Shown here: one piece after another, positions 31,149-40,696 of the stretch | How positions within the stretch are numbered: the first letter of the stretch is position 1 | How the letters are laid out: every line of letters begins with the position of its first letter | Program-made: the position numbers and the translations under genes | Notes under the pieces: generated by a model | The model's input: only the letters and a program-made list of their open reading frames with translations | Databases searched by the model: none | Told to the model about the DNA's origin: nothing | From: Methylophilus sp. 42 | Lineage (GTDB): Bacteria > Pseudomonadota > Gammaproteobacteria > Burkholderiales > Methylophilaceae | Reading direction: 5' to 3' | Length of the DNA stretch: 64,000 nt | NCBI RefSeq assembly: GCF_000384155.1 | Contig: NZ_KB913031.1 | Span: 1,991,092 to 2,055,091, forward strand

Positions 31149-31153
31149 GGTGA

Positions 31154-32293
31154 TTAAAACAATGTGAGTTGCGGGCTGTTTGACGACTGCCGCCAGGCAT
31201 CCGGCACCTTAAACAAATCGGTACGGAATCCCAACCTTTCGCCTGACATGCCCAGCTTCTGGCAACTGAGTTTGAAACGATGTGCCAGCAAATCGGCAAA
31301 TACGCCTTCACCACGCATACGCTGGCCAAACCCGCTTTGGTAGGCCTTACCGCCACGGCTTTGTTTCACAATACTCATGACATGATTGGCTTTAAGCGGG
31401 AAGTATTGCTGCAGCCATTGCTCAAACAAATCGCTTAACTCATGCGGCAAGCGCAGAAATACATAACCTGCTTTTCTGGCACCCGCTTGATGTGCTTGCT
31501 GCAGAATTTGCTCCATATCGCAATCGGTCAACGCCGGAATCACTGGTGCCACCATGACACCCGTTGGAATGCCCGCCTCGCTCAAACGGCGCAGGGTTTC
31601 AAAGCGGCGTTCAGGCGCTGCCGCCCGTGGTTCCAGTCGGCGCGCAATTTCTCTATCTAACGTCGTGATGCTCAAGTAGATGCTGGCCAAACCTTTGGCG
31701 GCCATGGGGGCGATTAAATCGATATCCCGTTCGACCAGCGACGATTTAGTCACCAGACTGAATGGGTGATTCGCTTCAGCCAGCACTTGAATGACTTGTC
31801 GCGTCAGTTGATATTCACGCTCAATCGGCTGGTAGCTATCCGTATTCATGCCCAGTGCGATGGGCGCACATTGGTACTTGGCATGCGCCAACTCTTTTTT
31901 GAGCAATTCGGCGGCATCCGCTTTCATCAGTAAGCGCGACTCGAAGTCCAGCCCGGGTGACAAGCCTAAATAAGCATGCGTAGGACGCGCGTAGCAATAG
32001 ATACAGCCGTGCTCACAGCCGCGGTAATGGTTGAGGGTACGGTCAAAAGGCAAATCAGGCGACTGGATGTAGTTGATGATGGTTTTCGCTGCATCCAGCA
32101 TGACTTCGGTGCGTAATGGCGGGGCATCCTCATCAAGCGTTCCCCACCCATCGTCAACGGCCACGCGGGCGTGTGGGTCAAAGCGGCTGACCTGGTTGCT
32201 GTGTGCCGCCCGCCCCTTATAGATCAAGGGCTTTTCCACCTGATCGGGTGGAAAAGCGTCAGGACTTACTTCCGTTCCGATATCCATTGACAT
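31154..32293 (-). CDS. PA0069-type radical SAM protein (SPL-photolyase-like)
   Basis: 379 residues from the ATG at 32293, which has GGAG nine bases upstream; a longer frame to 32344 exists. The 4Fe-4S binding motif is CEHGCIYCYARPTH with C93, C97 and C100, the CxxxCxxC of radical SAM enzymes. The CYARPTH extension is typical of the PA0069/Rv2578c family annotated as related to spore photoproduct lyase. Later conserved segments are GMNTDSYQPIEREYQLTRQ and LVTKSSLVERDIDLI. Its function in non-spore-formers is not known. The start overlaps the 3' end of the upstream glycosyltransferase gene by 28 bases. Confidence 0.85.
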   Translation of the reverse strand: MSMDIGTEVSPDAFPPDQVEKPLIYKGRAAHSNQVSRFDPHARVAVDDGWGTLDEDAPPLRTEVMLDAAKTIINYIQSPDLPFDRTLNHYRGCEHGCIYCYARPTHAYLGLSPGLDFESRLLMKADAAELLKKELAHAKYQCAPIALGMNTDSYQPIEREYQLTRQVIQVLAEANHPFSLVTKSSLVERDIDLIAPMAAKGLASIYLSITTLDREIARRLEPRAAAPERRFETLRRLSEAGIPTGVMVAPVIPALTDCDMEQILQQAHQAGARKAGYVFLRLPHELSDLFEQWLQQYFPLKANHVMSIVKQSRGGKAYQSGFGQRMRGEGVFADLLAHRFKLSCQKLGMSGERLGFRTDLFKVPDAWRQSSNSPQLTLF

Positions 32294-34827
32294 GCCAGCG
32301 CACTCCAGTACGGCAGCGATTGCAGGGCCAGCATGGACACCCATAATTGCGCATCCAGATTGCTAAAGCCACGTGCATACAACATGGCTGCGCCCGCCAT
32401 AATCAGCGATACCAGAATCAACAGTTCTTCTTTAATCGGGTCAATCAATTGCCAGTTGCTGAGCTTGGCTTTGGTTTTGTTGGTCACCACAAACACGCCA
32501 GCCTTGTGCGTCAGGCCGTTGATAATGCCTCTGGCAATCGCGTGTGACAAGCCCAGGCTAGCCAGTGAAGCGCCAAAAATATCCATCCAGCTGCAATGCA
32601 TGGTTTTGCGGTACAGCACGGGCCCCAGAATCGCCTTGATCGCCAGGAAACACAGGATAGGCACAATCATGACCACCACTGGCAAACTGAAATATTTAGG
32701 AAACGCCAGCATGGCAATGGTCCAGCCGATAGAACCAATGGTGAATACCAGTTGCAAGGCCTCACCAAACCAGCCAAACCAGCCGGTCAGAAAGTGATAA
32801 CGCTGACTGAAATTCAGCGATGACTTGCCCAGCAATTTAGGCATATGGTGCTTAAGAATCTGCATGGCACCAAACGCCCAGCGGTTACGTTGTGATTTAA
32901 GTGCCTTGAAGTTGGCTGGTGTCAGGCCACGACCAAAGGTTTCATCAATGTAGCGCAACTCCATATTGTTCTCGAGCAAGCGCAAACCAAGTTCAGTATC
33001 CTCACAAATACACCATTCTGACCAGCCACCCAGTGTTTGCAGTGATTCACGGCGAATCAAAGTCATGGTGCCGTGTTGAATCAAGGCATTACGTTCATGC
33101 CTATGGTGCATGCCAATACGGAAAAAGCCTTCAAACTCCCAGTTACACATGCGGTGGAAAAAGTGATTTTCCCATTCGCGGTGTGCTTGTGGCGCTTGTA
33201 CTACTGCGACTTGCGACTCCTGGAAGTGTGGCACCAGGTCAGACAGCCAGTCCGGGGTCACTACGTAGTCGGCATCCACCACGCCTACCACTTTTGCATC
33301 CGGGTGCGTTTTATCCAGGGCAAAATTCAATGCCCCGGCTTTAAAGCCAGGCCAGGAAGGCAGATGGTAGAAATGGAAATTATCTGGCATGGTCGCCATA
33401 TACGTTTCCAGCGGCTTCCACTTGGCTTCATCTTTGGTGTTGTTATCCACCACAATCACTTCATAGTGCGTGTAATTCAGATGACGCAGGCTATCAATGG
33501 TAGCAATCACCATTTCCGGTGGCTCGTTGTAGCAGGCCAGGTGAATAGACACAAACAGTTCCTGGTCTGCTGGTAAGGCTTGTGCCCGCTTAAACAGGCG
33601 ACGCCAGGCTGGCTTAAACATCACCTCGCTGAACTCGGCGGCATAAATCATCAGTACCATAGAGGTCAATGCAATGCCCAGAATCAGGCCAATCAGCACC
33701 ACGAAATCACGCAGGGTGTAGTAATAATCACCAGGCAAGTTCCAGGCAATGGTGAGGGTGGTAATACATGCTTGGAACAACACAGCCATCGACAACACAC
33801 CGCCTATGCCCCAGTGTTTGAAACGCCATGCAATTAACATGAGTGGAATAAAGGCCAGCAAGCTAGACCAGGTCGCTTTCGCAATCCAGCGCGTATTTGG
33901 CGGTACAGCCCCTTGCAGCGAATACTTCTGGTGACGGTCGGCGTTATACATGCCCCAATACGCGCCAGCCCAACCTTCCAGTGCCACTTTCCATGGTTGG
34001 TCAAACGCTTCCATCAGGTAAAAATCAAGGTCTTCAATCGAGTTACGTGCCAGAAACTCGCGAATAAACCGCGCCTGATTGACTTCACTGGCAACAGAGG
34101 CGCCAATAGCCGGGCCACGGCTAGGCCAGCCCACTTCGGTAATCACGATTTTTTTACGCGGGTAAGCCTGCATGAGCTGGTTGTAACGCTCGATGGTGTA
34201 TTGCACGGCTTTTTCCACTGGCACACCCTCGTGGTATGGCAGCAAATGCACGGCGATATAATCCACATGCTTCACCAACTCAGGATGCTTGAGCCAAACG
34301 TGCCATGGTTCAGCTGTTGAAACCGGCACATTACTATGCTCCCTGACAAAATCCAGGTAACCCATCAGCGACTGCACTGGCAAATCATTACGCAGTAAGG
34401 CTTCGTTACCCACAATCACACGATCGATATTGCTGTAGTTCTCCAGCTTTTCCAGCAAGGCAGAGATCTCGCGAGTGTTTTTCTGGTTATCAGTATCAAT
34501 CCAGGCGCCTGCAATCACGTTCATATTGCGTCTGGCGGCCAGCGGCACAACCTCATTTAAATCCAGCGACGAATACATGCGGATATGACGCGTGTGCTTG
34601 TGCATCAAATCCAGATCTTCTGCCAACTCGGCCGTGCTTGGGTGCTGCCCATCAAGCGGGCTTTGATTGCCACGGTAGCCTGAATAAGCAAACCCATTGA
34701 CTGCTGGTTTCACATTGATCAGCGGCAATGCACGGTTGGCCAAGGCCCACAGCCCGAAATGCAATGCCGAAAACAGGATGGCAAACACCAACCCGGGTAC
34801 CAGTTTTTTAAACCAAGAAACGATCAC
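32266..34827 (-). CDS. Membrane GH17-GT2 fusion, beta-1,3-glucan synthase-like (NdvB-like)
   Basis: 853 residues with two catalytic parts. After an amino-terminal membrane helix comes a GH17 domain (~60-310) with the acid/base glutamate in VIVGNEALLRN and the nucleophile in VITEVGWPSRG. Several transmembrane helices follow, then a processive GT2 domain (~430-680) with VVDADYVV, CEDTELGLRL and the QRNRW motif, and final transmembrane helices. Proteins of this build in Pseudomonas and Bradyrhizobium (NdvB/NdvC type) make and remodel periplasmic cyclic or branched beta-glucans, the GH17 part acting as a glucanosyltransferase. Product and linkage here are inferred. It follows a second GH17 gene by 42 bases. 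Confidence 0.88.
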   Translation of the reverse strand: MIVSWFKKLVPGLVFAILFSALHFGLWALANRALPLINVKPAVNGFAYSGYRGNQSPLDGQHPSTAELAEDLDLMHKHTRHIRMYSSLDLNEVVPLAARRNMNVIAGAWIDTDNQKNTREISALLEKLENYSNIDRVIVGNEALLRNDLPVQSLMGYLDFVREHSNVPVSTAEPWHVWLKHPELVKHVDYIAVHLLPYHEGVPVEKAVQYTIERYNQLMQAYPRKKIVITEVGWPSRGPAIGASVASEVNQARFIREFLARNSIEDLDFYLMEAFDQPWKVALEGWAGAYWGMYNADRHQKYSLQGAVPPNTRWIAKATWSSLLAFIPLMLIAWRFKHWGIGGVLSMAVLFQACITTLTIAWNLPGDYYYTLRDFVVLIGLILGIALTSMVLMIYAAEFSEVMFKPAWRRLFKRAQALPADQELFVSIHLACYNEPPEMVIATIDSLRHLNYTHYEVIVVDNNTKDEAKWKPLETYMATMPDNFHFYHLPSWPGFKAGALNFALDKTHPDAKVVGVVDADYVVTPDWLSDLVPHFQESQVAVVQAPQAHREWENHFFHRMCNWEFEGFFRIGMHHRHERNALIQHGTMTLIRRESLQTLGGWSEWCICEDTELGLRLLENNMELRYIDETFGRGLTPANFKALKSQRNRWAFGAMQILKHHMPKLLGKSSLNFSQRYHFLTGWFGWFGEALQLVFTIGSIGWTIAMLAFPKYFSLPVVVMIVPILCFLAIKAILGPVLYRKTMHCSWMDIFGASLASLGLSHAIARGIINGLTHKAGVFVVTNKTKAKLSNWQLIDPIKEELLILVSLIMAGAAMLYARGFSNLDAQLWVSMLALQSLPYWSALACQWISERK

Positions 34828-34869
34828 TTCTCACTCTTTCCATCATGTCTGATGTATTTATTTAAACTT

Positions 34870-36438
34870 TTATTGGCTAAGCTGCGCACTTCTGGCCGGC
34901 AACAAAAACACTGCCACACCGCATGCTGCACACCACCACCAGGCAATCACATTGCCAGGTTCCGTCATGGCCACCGCAATTGCCATATTGGCCGCAATCA
35001 CCACCATCACCGTTGTCAGCCAAATGCCCACTATAGGCAAAGGTGCCTGCACGCTAGCACGCAAAGGCGTTGTGATGATAGAAATAGCGATCATCACCAA
35101 TGGCAAGCCGACCAGAATCAGCGGAAAATCAAGATAACGCCCATTGATCGCCAGACCAGCACTGGTCAGTAAAAATGCCAGCGCCAGCAAGCGTAATAAT
35201 GATTGCTCGATGCAAGGCTTGATGCCCAAACCCAGCCATTGCCGCAATTGCATCAGCACTAATGTCCAGCCCAGTAATACCAGGCCACCTAACATGGCAT
35301 ACTCGGCGCTATTGCGTGCGGCCAGCTGCACATAGCCCACCTGCAAATAAGCATGCAAGCCAACCACACCGCCAGTAAACGCCAGCAACAGCATTTGGTT
35401 TACAGGCACGCGCTTGTATTGTCCCCAGGCAACGGCTGCTACGGCAAGTACCAAGGCCAGCAGGTAAGGTTTAAAGCCATCGGCACGCTCTGCTACAGGG
35501 CCTTGCAGATTAAATTTAGGCTGTAAATCGGTATCCAGCACGCCCCAATAACCGCCAACCGTGCCTTCCAGCTCACGCTTCCATGGCTGATCAACCGCTT
35601 CAATCACGTTGTACTGCCAATGATTGACGTGCGCCGCTTGTAAAAACTCACGCATATAGCGCGCCTGATTGATCGCACTCGGCTTGGACCAGAAGCGCTG
35701 ACGCCCTTGTGATGGCCAGCCAGTCTCGCCAATCAAAATCGGCTTTTTAAACACAGTGCCCAAGTGGCCCATGACAGACGCCGTATGCGCAACCGCCTGC
35801 TCAATCGCGACTGGCTTGTCTTCCCAATACGGCAAAATATGCACGGTCACAAAGTCGACATCCTGCTCCAGCGTGGGATGCTTGAGCCAAAACTCCCAGA
35901 CGTCAGCATAAGTGACAGGGGCCTTGGTATTGGCTTTGGCCCATTGCAGATATTCATGCATTTTCGGCTCGGTTTGTTCACCACGCAACAATACTTCATT
36001 ACCGACCACCAGGCCACGCACGGTATCAGGGTATTGGTTAGCCTGTTGCACTGCCAATTGCAATTCAGATTGATTCAACGCATCCACCCAGCCAATCCAT
36101 ACTCCAAGAATGACCTTCATGCCCAATTTTTGCGCCGCTTTTGGCACGTAATCCAGCCCCTGGCCAACCGAATAGGTACGCACACAGCGTGTGACTTTAG
36201 ACAGTGCCTGCAAGTCTTGCTCAATCTGCAGCGGATCGACAAAGCTGTCTTTAATCGTAGGATTCATGCCCGGTTTGTAGTACGGAGCATAAGAAACGCA
36301 TTGTAATGGCAACACCTCTGCGGCCACCTCTACCAGCGCTTGCGGCTGTTGCAGGCGCCAGAGGTAAAAGATCGACCCGATCAGGAATAGGGTCAGCCAG
36401 ACAATCGGTGAAATTCGAGATAACAAACGCTGCAACAT
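34870..36438 (-). CDS. GH17-domain membrane protein, partner of the beta-glucan synthase
   Basis: 522 residues. It has an amino-terminal anchor (VWLTLFLIGSIFYLW), then a GH17 TIM-barrel-like domain (~45-320) with the catalytic pair in LVVGNEVLLRG and ILIGETGWPSQG, and then about seven or eight hydrophobic helices (for example AVAAVAW, LLLAFTGGVVGLHAYL, LVLMIAISIITT-like stretches). It resembles the amino half of the downstream fusion protein but lacks a GT2 domain. The two probably act together in periplasmic beta-glucan synthesis, remodelling or export. No glycosyltransferase motif is visible in its membrane part. Confidence 0.85.
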   Translation of the reverse strand: MLQRLLSRISPIVWLTLFLIGSIFYLWRLQQPQALVEVAAEVLPLQCVSYAPYYKPGMNPTIKDSFVDPLQIEQDLQALSKVTRCVRTYSVGQGLDYVPKAAQKLGMKVILGVWIGWVDALNQSELQLAVQQANQYPDTVRGLVVGNEVLLRGEQTEPKMHEYLQWAKANTKAPVTYADVWEFWLKHPTLEQDVDFVTVHILPYWEDKPVAIEQAVAHTASVMGHLGTVFKKPILIGETGWPSQGRQRFWSKPSAINQARYMREFLQAAHVNHWQYNVIEAVDQPWKRELEGTVGGYWGVLDTDLQPKFNLQGPVAERADGFKPYLLALVLAVAAVAWGQYKRVPVNQMLLLAFTGGVVGLHAYLQVGYVQLAARNSAEYAMLGGLVLLGWTLVLMQLRQWLGLGIKPCIEQSLLRLLALAFLLTSAGLAINGRYLDFPLILVGLPLVMIAISIITTPLRASVQAPLPIVGIWLTTVMVVIAANMAIAVAMTEPGNVIAWWWCAACGVAVFLLPARSAQLSQ

Positions 36439-36653
36439 GATCCCCTGAAACGGAATTCCTTAAAAAATAGCTTGCATTCTCTCACAAATACCCTCGGGAT
36501 GCGTCCTACAACCCCTGATAAAACCTCAGAAATATTCCAAAAGAGACTTGGTAAATTAGGCAATTGGACTTATGATGAAACGTATTCAAAAGTCGCGTTA
36601 AAAACATCGGCTTTTAAAGAATTTCACGCCAAAATAATCATCTCAGAAGTCAT
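36439..36653. other. AT-rich gap before a small secreted-protein gene
   Basis: 215 bases with no convincing gene. An open frame in this gap lacks a ribosome site and resembles nothing I know. It should hold the promoters for the GH17 gene (minus) and the secreted-protein gene (plus), but I could not place them with confidence. Confidence 0.35.
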
Positions 36654-37127
36654 ATGAACGTTAAATCCTGCTTGACCACACTCGTGTTGCTCTCATCATT
36701 TTCTGTGCCAGCATTTGCGGCACCTGTTGCCAGCCTGGACTACAGCGGCGAATATCTCTGCAAAGGCAACAACGTCACCGTCGGTGACTATGAGGTAACC
36801 ATTTATTTGAAAAAGAATCGACGCAACAGTACGTCGCAAGTGTCCGTATACGATCTGGCAACACATACTGAAAACAAGCAAAGCTATACCGGGCAAGCCA
36901 TCACACGTGGCAAACAACTGGCCATGACGTTTAAACTGTCTGATGCCAAATATGCCGAGTTCTCCACTGGCATGGGCCAATTCACCAAAGTTGGCAAAAA
37001 TGGCTGGACCTTCAAAAACGATTATTACGAACCAGATGACACAGGCGGCAACTACGGCCATGAAACCTGCACCATGAAACCGGCGCCAGTCGCCCACCCT
37101 GCGAGCGGCGCAACTAGCAGACATTAG
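36654..37127 (+). CDS. Small secreted protein of unknown function
   Basis: 157 residues. A clear signal peptide (MNVKSCLTTLVLLSSFSVPAFA) is cleaved before APVASL. The mature part begins DYSGEYLCKGNNVTVGDYEV and is rich in beta-strand-like alternation (TIYLKKN, QVSVYDLATH, GKQLAMTFKLSD). Two cysteines, C36 and C139, could form a disulfide that closes the fold. The last ~15 residues are low-complexity (PAPVAHPASGATSRH). I recognise no family. It lies alone between the beta-glucan genes and lpdA. The ATG has only a weak AGAAG site. Confidence 0.7.
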   Translation: MNVKSCLTTLVLLSSFSVPAFAAPVASLDYSGEYLCKGNNVTVGDYEVTIYLKKNRRNSTSQVSVYDLATHTENKQSYTGQAITRGKQLAMTFKLSDAKYAEFSTGMGQFTKVGKNGWTFKNDYYEPDDTGGNYGHETCTMKPAPVAHPASGATSRH

Positions 37128-37203
37128 GATGTGTAGACAGCCTGAAAGTGATCTTGTTCTTTTGGTGATAAAATAGCAAAACTAATCGGAATATAAGGTT
37201 TTC

Positions 37204-38970
37204 ATGAGTCAAATGGTTGAAATATTGGTGCCGGATATCGGCAATTTTGACAGCGTCGATGTCATCGAGGTGCTGGTGGCCGTGGGTGATACCATCGCCA
37301 AAGAGGATTCACTGATCACGGTAGAATCTGATAAAGCCTCCATGGACATCCCCTCTTCACACGCGGGTGTCGTTAAAGAACTCAAAGTTGCAGTCGGTGA
37401 CAAGGTCGCCAAAGGCAGCCTGATTTTGGTGGTAGAAAGTGCCCAAGCCGCGACGGCTGAATCGAAACCTGCAGCCGTGGAGGCAACTGCCGCCCCGATA
37501 GCACAAACAAGCGCACCTGTTGCACCCGCTCCAGCGGCAGCAACAGGCAACAATGACGTAAGCTGTCAGGTCATGGTGCTCGGTTCTGGCCCAGGCGGCT
37601 ATACCGCCGCTTTCCGCGCGGCGGACTTGGGTTTGAAAGTCGTGCTGGTTGAGCGCTATCCAACCCTGGGCGGTGTGTGCCTGAACGTTGGCTGCATCCC
37701 ATCCAAAGCCCTGTTGCATACAGCAAAAGTGATTACCGAAGCCGAAGAAACCGAACATCACGGCCTGAGTTTCGGCCAACCAAACATCGACCTCGACAAA
37801 CTGCGTAACTGGAAAGCCAACGACGTGGTCGGCAAGCTCACTGGCGGCCTGGCACAAATGGCTAAAATGCGTGGTGTGACTGTCATCAGTGGTGTTGGTC
37901 AATTCACCAGCCCTCACCAGATTGCCGTGACTGCCGCCGATGGCAACGTCACCCTGGTTGGCTTTGAACATGCCATTATCGCGGCCGGTTCACAAGCGAC
38001 TAAATTCCCTGGCGCGCCAGAAGACGAACGCATTATGGATTCGACAGGTGCACTCGCATTGGCTGACATCCCAAAACGCATGCTGGTGATTGGCGGCGGC
38101 ATTATCGGCCTGGAAATGGGCACGGTGTATGACGCACTAGGCAGCAAGGTCAGTGTGGTCGAGTTTATGGACGGCCTGATTCCAGGTGCAGACCGTGACC
38201 TGGTGCGCCCATTGCAAAAGCGTATGGAAAAACGTTTCGAAAGTATTTTAGTCTCGACCAAAGTGTCTAAACTGGAAGCCAAAGCAGACGGCATTTATGT
38301 CGATTTTGAAGGCGCCAACGCGCCGAAAGAAACACAGAAATACGACCGCGTGCTGGTTTCCATTGGCCGACGTCCAAACGGCAAAAACATAGGTGCAGAA
38401 AACGCAGGTGTGATTGTGGATGAGCGCGGCTTTATTGCCGTCGACAAACAAATGCGCACCAATGTGTCTCACATTTTCGCCATTGGTGACATTGTCGGCC
38501 AACCCATGCTGGCGCACAAAGCAACGCATGAAGCCAAAGTGGCTGCTGAAGTGATTGCGGGTCATAAAGTTGAATTTGTTGCCAGCGTGATTCCATCCGT
38601 CGCTTACACCGACCCTGAAATCGCCTGGGTGGGCTTAACCGAAACAGAAGCTAAGGCCAAAGGCATTGAGATCGAAAAAGCCAGCTTCCCATGGGCAGCC
38701 AGTGGTCGTGCGTTATCGATTGCGCGTACCGAAGGTGCCACCAAGCTCATTTTTGATAAAGATACACATCGCGTTATTGGCGCAGGCATTGTCGGCATCA
38801 ACGCCGGTGAATTGCTGGCTGAAGCCGTACTGGCGATTGAAATGGGCGCAGACGCACACGACTTGGGCCTGACCATTCACGCCCACCCTACGCTGTCTGA
38901 AACTGTTTGCTTTGCCGCAGAGCTTAAAGAAGGCACCATTACCGATATGTTGCCGCCGAAAAAGCGTTAA
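37204..38970 (+). CDS. lpdA: Dihydrolipoamide dehydrogenase (PDH E3) with N-terminal lipoyl domain
   Basis: 588 residues, about 110 longer than a plain E3 because of an amino-terminal lipoyl domain (K44 in [12 protein letters not shown]) and an Ala/Pro linker (~80-117). The E3 core has the FAD motif [15 protein letters not shown], the redox disulfide [16 protein letters not shown], the NAD motif [12 protein letters not shown], and the active-site [10 protein letters not shown]. It reoxidises dihydrolipoyl groups of the PDH complex with NAD+. Lipoyl-E3 fusions are known in betaproteobacteria and neisseriae. The lipoyl region is very close to that of aceF, though the genes are ~6.5 kb apart. 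A strong terminator follows. Confidence 0.96.
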   Translation: MSQMVEILVPDIGNFDSVDVIEVLVAVGDTIAKEDSLITVESDKASMDIPSSHAGVVKELKVAVGDKVAKGSLILVVESAQAATAESKPAAVEATAAPIAQTSAPVAPAPAAATGNNDVSCQVMVLGSGPGGYTAAFRAADLGLKVVLVERYPTLGGVCLNVGCIPSKALLHTAKVITEAEETEHHGLSFGQPNIDLDKLRNWKANDVVGKLTGGLAQMAKMRGVTVISGVGQFTSPHQIAVTAADGNVTLVGFEHAIIAAGSQATKFPGAPEDERIMDSTGALALADIPKRMLVIGGGIIGLEMGTVYDALGSKVSVVEFMDGLIPGADRDLVRPLQKRMEKRFESILVSTKVSKLEAKADGIYVDFEGANAPKETQKYDRVLVSIGRRPNGKNIGAENAGVIVDERGFIAVDKQMRTNVSHIFAIGDIVGQPMLAHKATHEAKVAAEVIAGHKVEFVASVIPSVAYTDPEIAWVGLTETEAKAKGIEIEKASFPWAASGRALSIARTEGATKLIFDKDTHRVIGAGIVGINAGELLAEAVLAIEMGADAHDLGLTIHAHPTLSETVCFAAELKEGTITDMLPPKKR

Positions 38971-38989
38971 CTTTATATCCTTGTACAAC

Positions 38990-39015
38990 AAAAAGCCCGC
39001 AATTGCGGGCTTTTT
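38990..39015. terminator. Bidirectional terminator after lpdA
   Basis: AAAAAGCCCGC / GCGGGCTTTTT with an AATT loop. The A-run and T-run flank the stem on both sides, so it can serve both lpdA and the convergent SPOR gene. Confidence 0.9.
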
Positions 39016-39033
39016 GTTTGAGTCACTCCATGA

Positions 39034-39903
39034 TTACTGGCAAGGAATCTCTTTTAATACACTATCCGGAAAATGCGAGCGGGATTTCTGCAAACTGGCG
39101 AACTGTTGTGGTGACACTTGCTGTAGCTTGATGACCGCCTGCCCGCCATTGCGCGTCGCCTTAATCAATAGTTTCACGCCCTTATTTTTCAGGTCGGCCA
39201 TGAGCTTGTCTGCCAGTTTTTCATCACGGAATACGCCAAATGAGATGGCGTTACGCCATTTAGGATCGTCTTGCACAATAAAGAAATCTTCAACGCCCAG
39301 TTTGCGCAATTCATCAGCTTTGGTTTGTGCAGCTTCTGCGGTGGCCAAAGGTGGCTTGTAAATCCAGTAGCGCACGCTCTCCTGGCCGCTGCTGGTCATA
39401 TTGGTTTGCGTTTTAATACTCATCTGCTGTGCCAAACTGGCGGCTTCAGTCACCCGCGCCATATTAAAGCCGCTCCACTCGTAACATGCAGTTTGGACTG
39501 CCGCATGTGTTTCCGCTGGCTTGACCAGAGGAGTTTTGTCGGCAAGCAGCTTCTCTGCAGGCTTGGTTTCGGAAGGCCTGGCTTCAGAGGACTTAGTATC
39601 CACAGGTTTTGCCTCAGCAACTTTGACTTCTGGCGCTTTGATGTCTGCTTTGGATAAATTAGACGCCATGACCGGTGAGGTGTTTGCTGCAACCGCCTCA
39701 GGCTGTAAAACAGGTTCAGGAGTAGATGCCACCGCCACCGTACGCTTAGGATAAGACGCCAATGCTTGCGCACTGAGTAATTTTATCTGTTCGGGATGTA
39801 TCTCAGGCTTAAGGCTGCTGACTGCCGACAGCGATGCGTCGTGCTTAAAATAAGCAAACACTGCCACGTTGGCTAATAGCAATATCCAGAATAGTCTTTT
39901 CAT
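39034..39903 (-). CDS. SPOR-domain membrane protein
   Basis: 289 residues. One amino-terminal membrane segment (LFWILLLANVAVFAYF), a long low-complexity periplasmic linker rich in Ala, Lys, Glu and Pro (~45-140, with repeated KPAE and SEAKP-like units), and a carboxyl part (~170-275) with the SPOR-like pattern YWIYKPPLATAEAAQTKADELRKLGVEDFFIV and ISFGVFRDEKLADKLMADLKNKGVKLL. SPOR domains bind denuded glycan strands at the division septum. The position after birA-coaX is common in betaproteobacteria; specific function unknown. Confidence 0.83.
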   Translation of the reverse strand: MKRLFWILLLANVAVFAYFKHDASLSAVSSLKPEIHPEQIKLLSAQALASYPKRTVAVASTPEPVLQPEAVAANTSPVMASNLSKADIKAPEVKVAEAKPVDTKSSEARPSETKPAEKLLADKTPLVKPAETHAAVQTACYEWSGFNMARVTEAASLAQQMSIKTQTNMTSSGQESVRYWIYKPPLATAEAAQTKADELRKLGVEDFFIVQDDPKWRNAISFGVFRDEKLADKLMADLKNKGVKLLIKATRNGGQAVIKLQQVSPQQFASLQKSRSHFPDSVLKEIPCQ

Positions 39904-39916
39904 TATTGTGCGCTTT

Positions 39917-40696
39917 TCATTCGTCTGTATTTTTAGCCAGGCAGGCCAACCCCTTTAAAACCAGATTATCCACAATAATCGCCTGCGCTGACAATGTGCC
40001 CGGCAAATATCTATTTAATAACGGTGCATCACCGCCAGTGAGTACCAATAAAGGCACTGAATCGACCAAAGCTAACATGCGCTCAAACTGTGCAGAGACT
40101 GAAGCCGCCAATGCCTGCAAGCAACCCAGCCACATTGCCTGCCGGCTTTCTTGTGCAAAGCCTGGCAGCGCATCACGTTCAAGGGGATAAGCATAATCCA
40201 GTTGCGCCGCCCCTTGCTGCAAACTTTGCCACATCAAACGCAGACCAGGTTGTATGGTACCACCAGCGAACCTGGCCCCAGCCTTATTCACCACTAGCGC
40301 ATCGATTGTCATCGCTGTCCCCGCAGTAACGATCAGAGTTGGCCGACCAAACTGCTGCCAAACAGCGAGCATGCTGCACCAGCGATCACTACCCAGTTGC
40401 GAAGGCTGCTCATACGCATTTTGCACACCCAGCGCAGAAGCCTGTGATTGCACCAGATGCAATTGATCACCAAGTGCAGGTAAGCGTTGCAACCAATCTG
40501 ACCCAGCCACATTGCTCAGCCAGACCTGCTCGGCCTGCTCAATCGCCTGCAACAACCGTTGGGCTTCCACATCCGCCTGCAACCACTGTTCATGCTCTAA
40601 TGCATGCACCTGCCATGCAGTGGATGCATGCGATGCATCCTCCGGGCACCAGGCCCATTTGGTGCGCGTATTGCCTGCATCAATCAATAACTTCAC
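39917..40696 (-). CDS. coaX: Type III pantothenate kinase
   Basis: 259 residues. It phosphorylates pantothenate, the first step of coenzyme A synthesis, using the CoaX (ASKHA-fold) type that is insensitive to CoA feedback. Visible are the amino-terminal phosphate loop LIDAGNTRTKWAW with catalytic D6, the second ATP motif TAGTAMTIDAL near residues 118-128, FAGGTIQPGLRLM, and VLTGGDAPLL. The stop/start overlap with upstream birA is 4 bases (ATGA), so translation is coupled. Confidence 0.94.
   Translation of the reverse strand: MKLLIDAGNTRTKWAWCPEDASHASTAWQVHALEHEQWLQADVEAQRLLQAIEQAEQVWLSNVAGSDWLQRLPALGDQLHLVQSQASALGVQNAYEQPSQLGSDRWCSMLAVWQQFGRPTLIVTAGTAMTIDALVVNKAGARFAGGTIQPGLRLMWQSLQQGAAQLDYAYPLERDALPGFAQESRQAMWLGCLQALAASVSAQFERMLALVDSVPLLVLTGGDAPLLNRYLPGTLSAQAIIVDNLVLKGLACLAKNTDE

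Noticed and set aside
36472-36657. 61-codon open frame in the gap before the small secreted-protein gene
   Set aside because: TTG start, no ribosome site, no family resemblance; the gap is probably regulatory.
40603-40644. Cluster of GCATGC/ATGCAT palindromes
   Set aside because: It lies inside the conserved coaX coding region and is explained by codons for His and Cys/Ala residues there.
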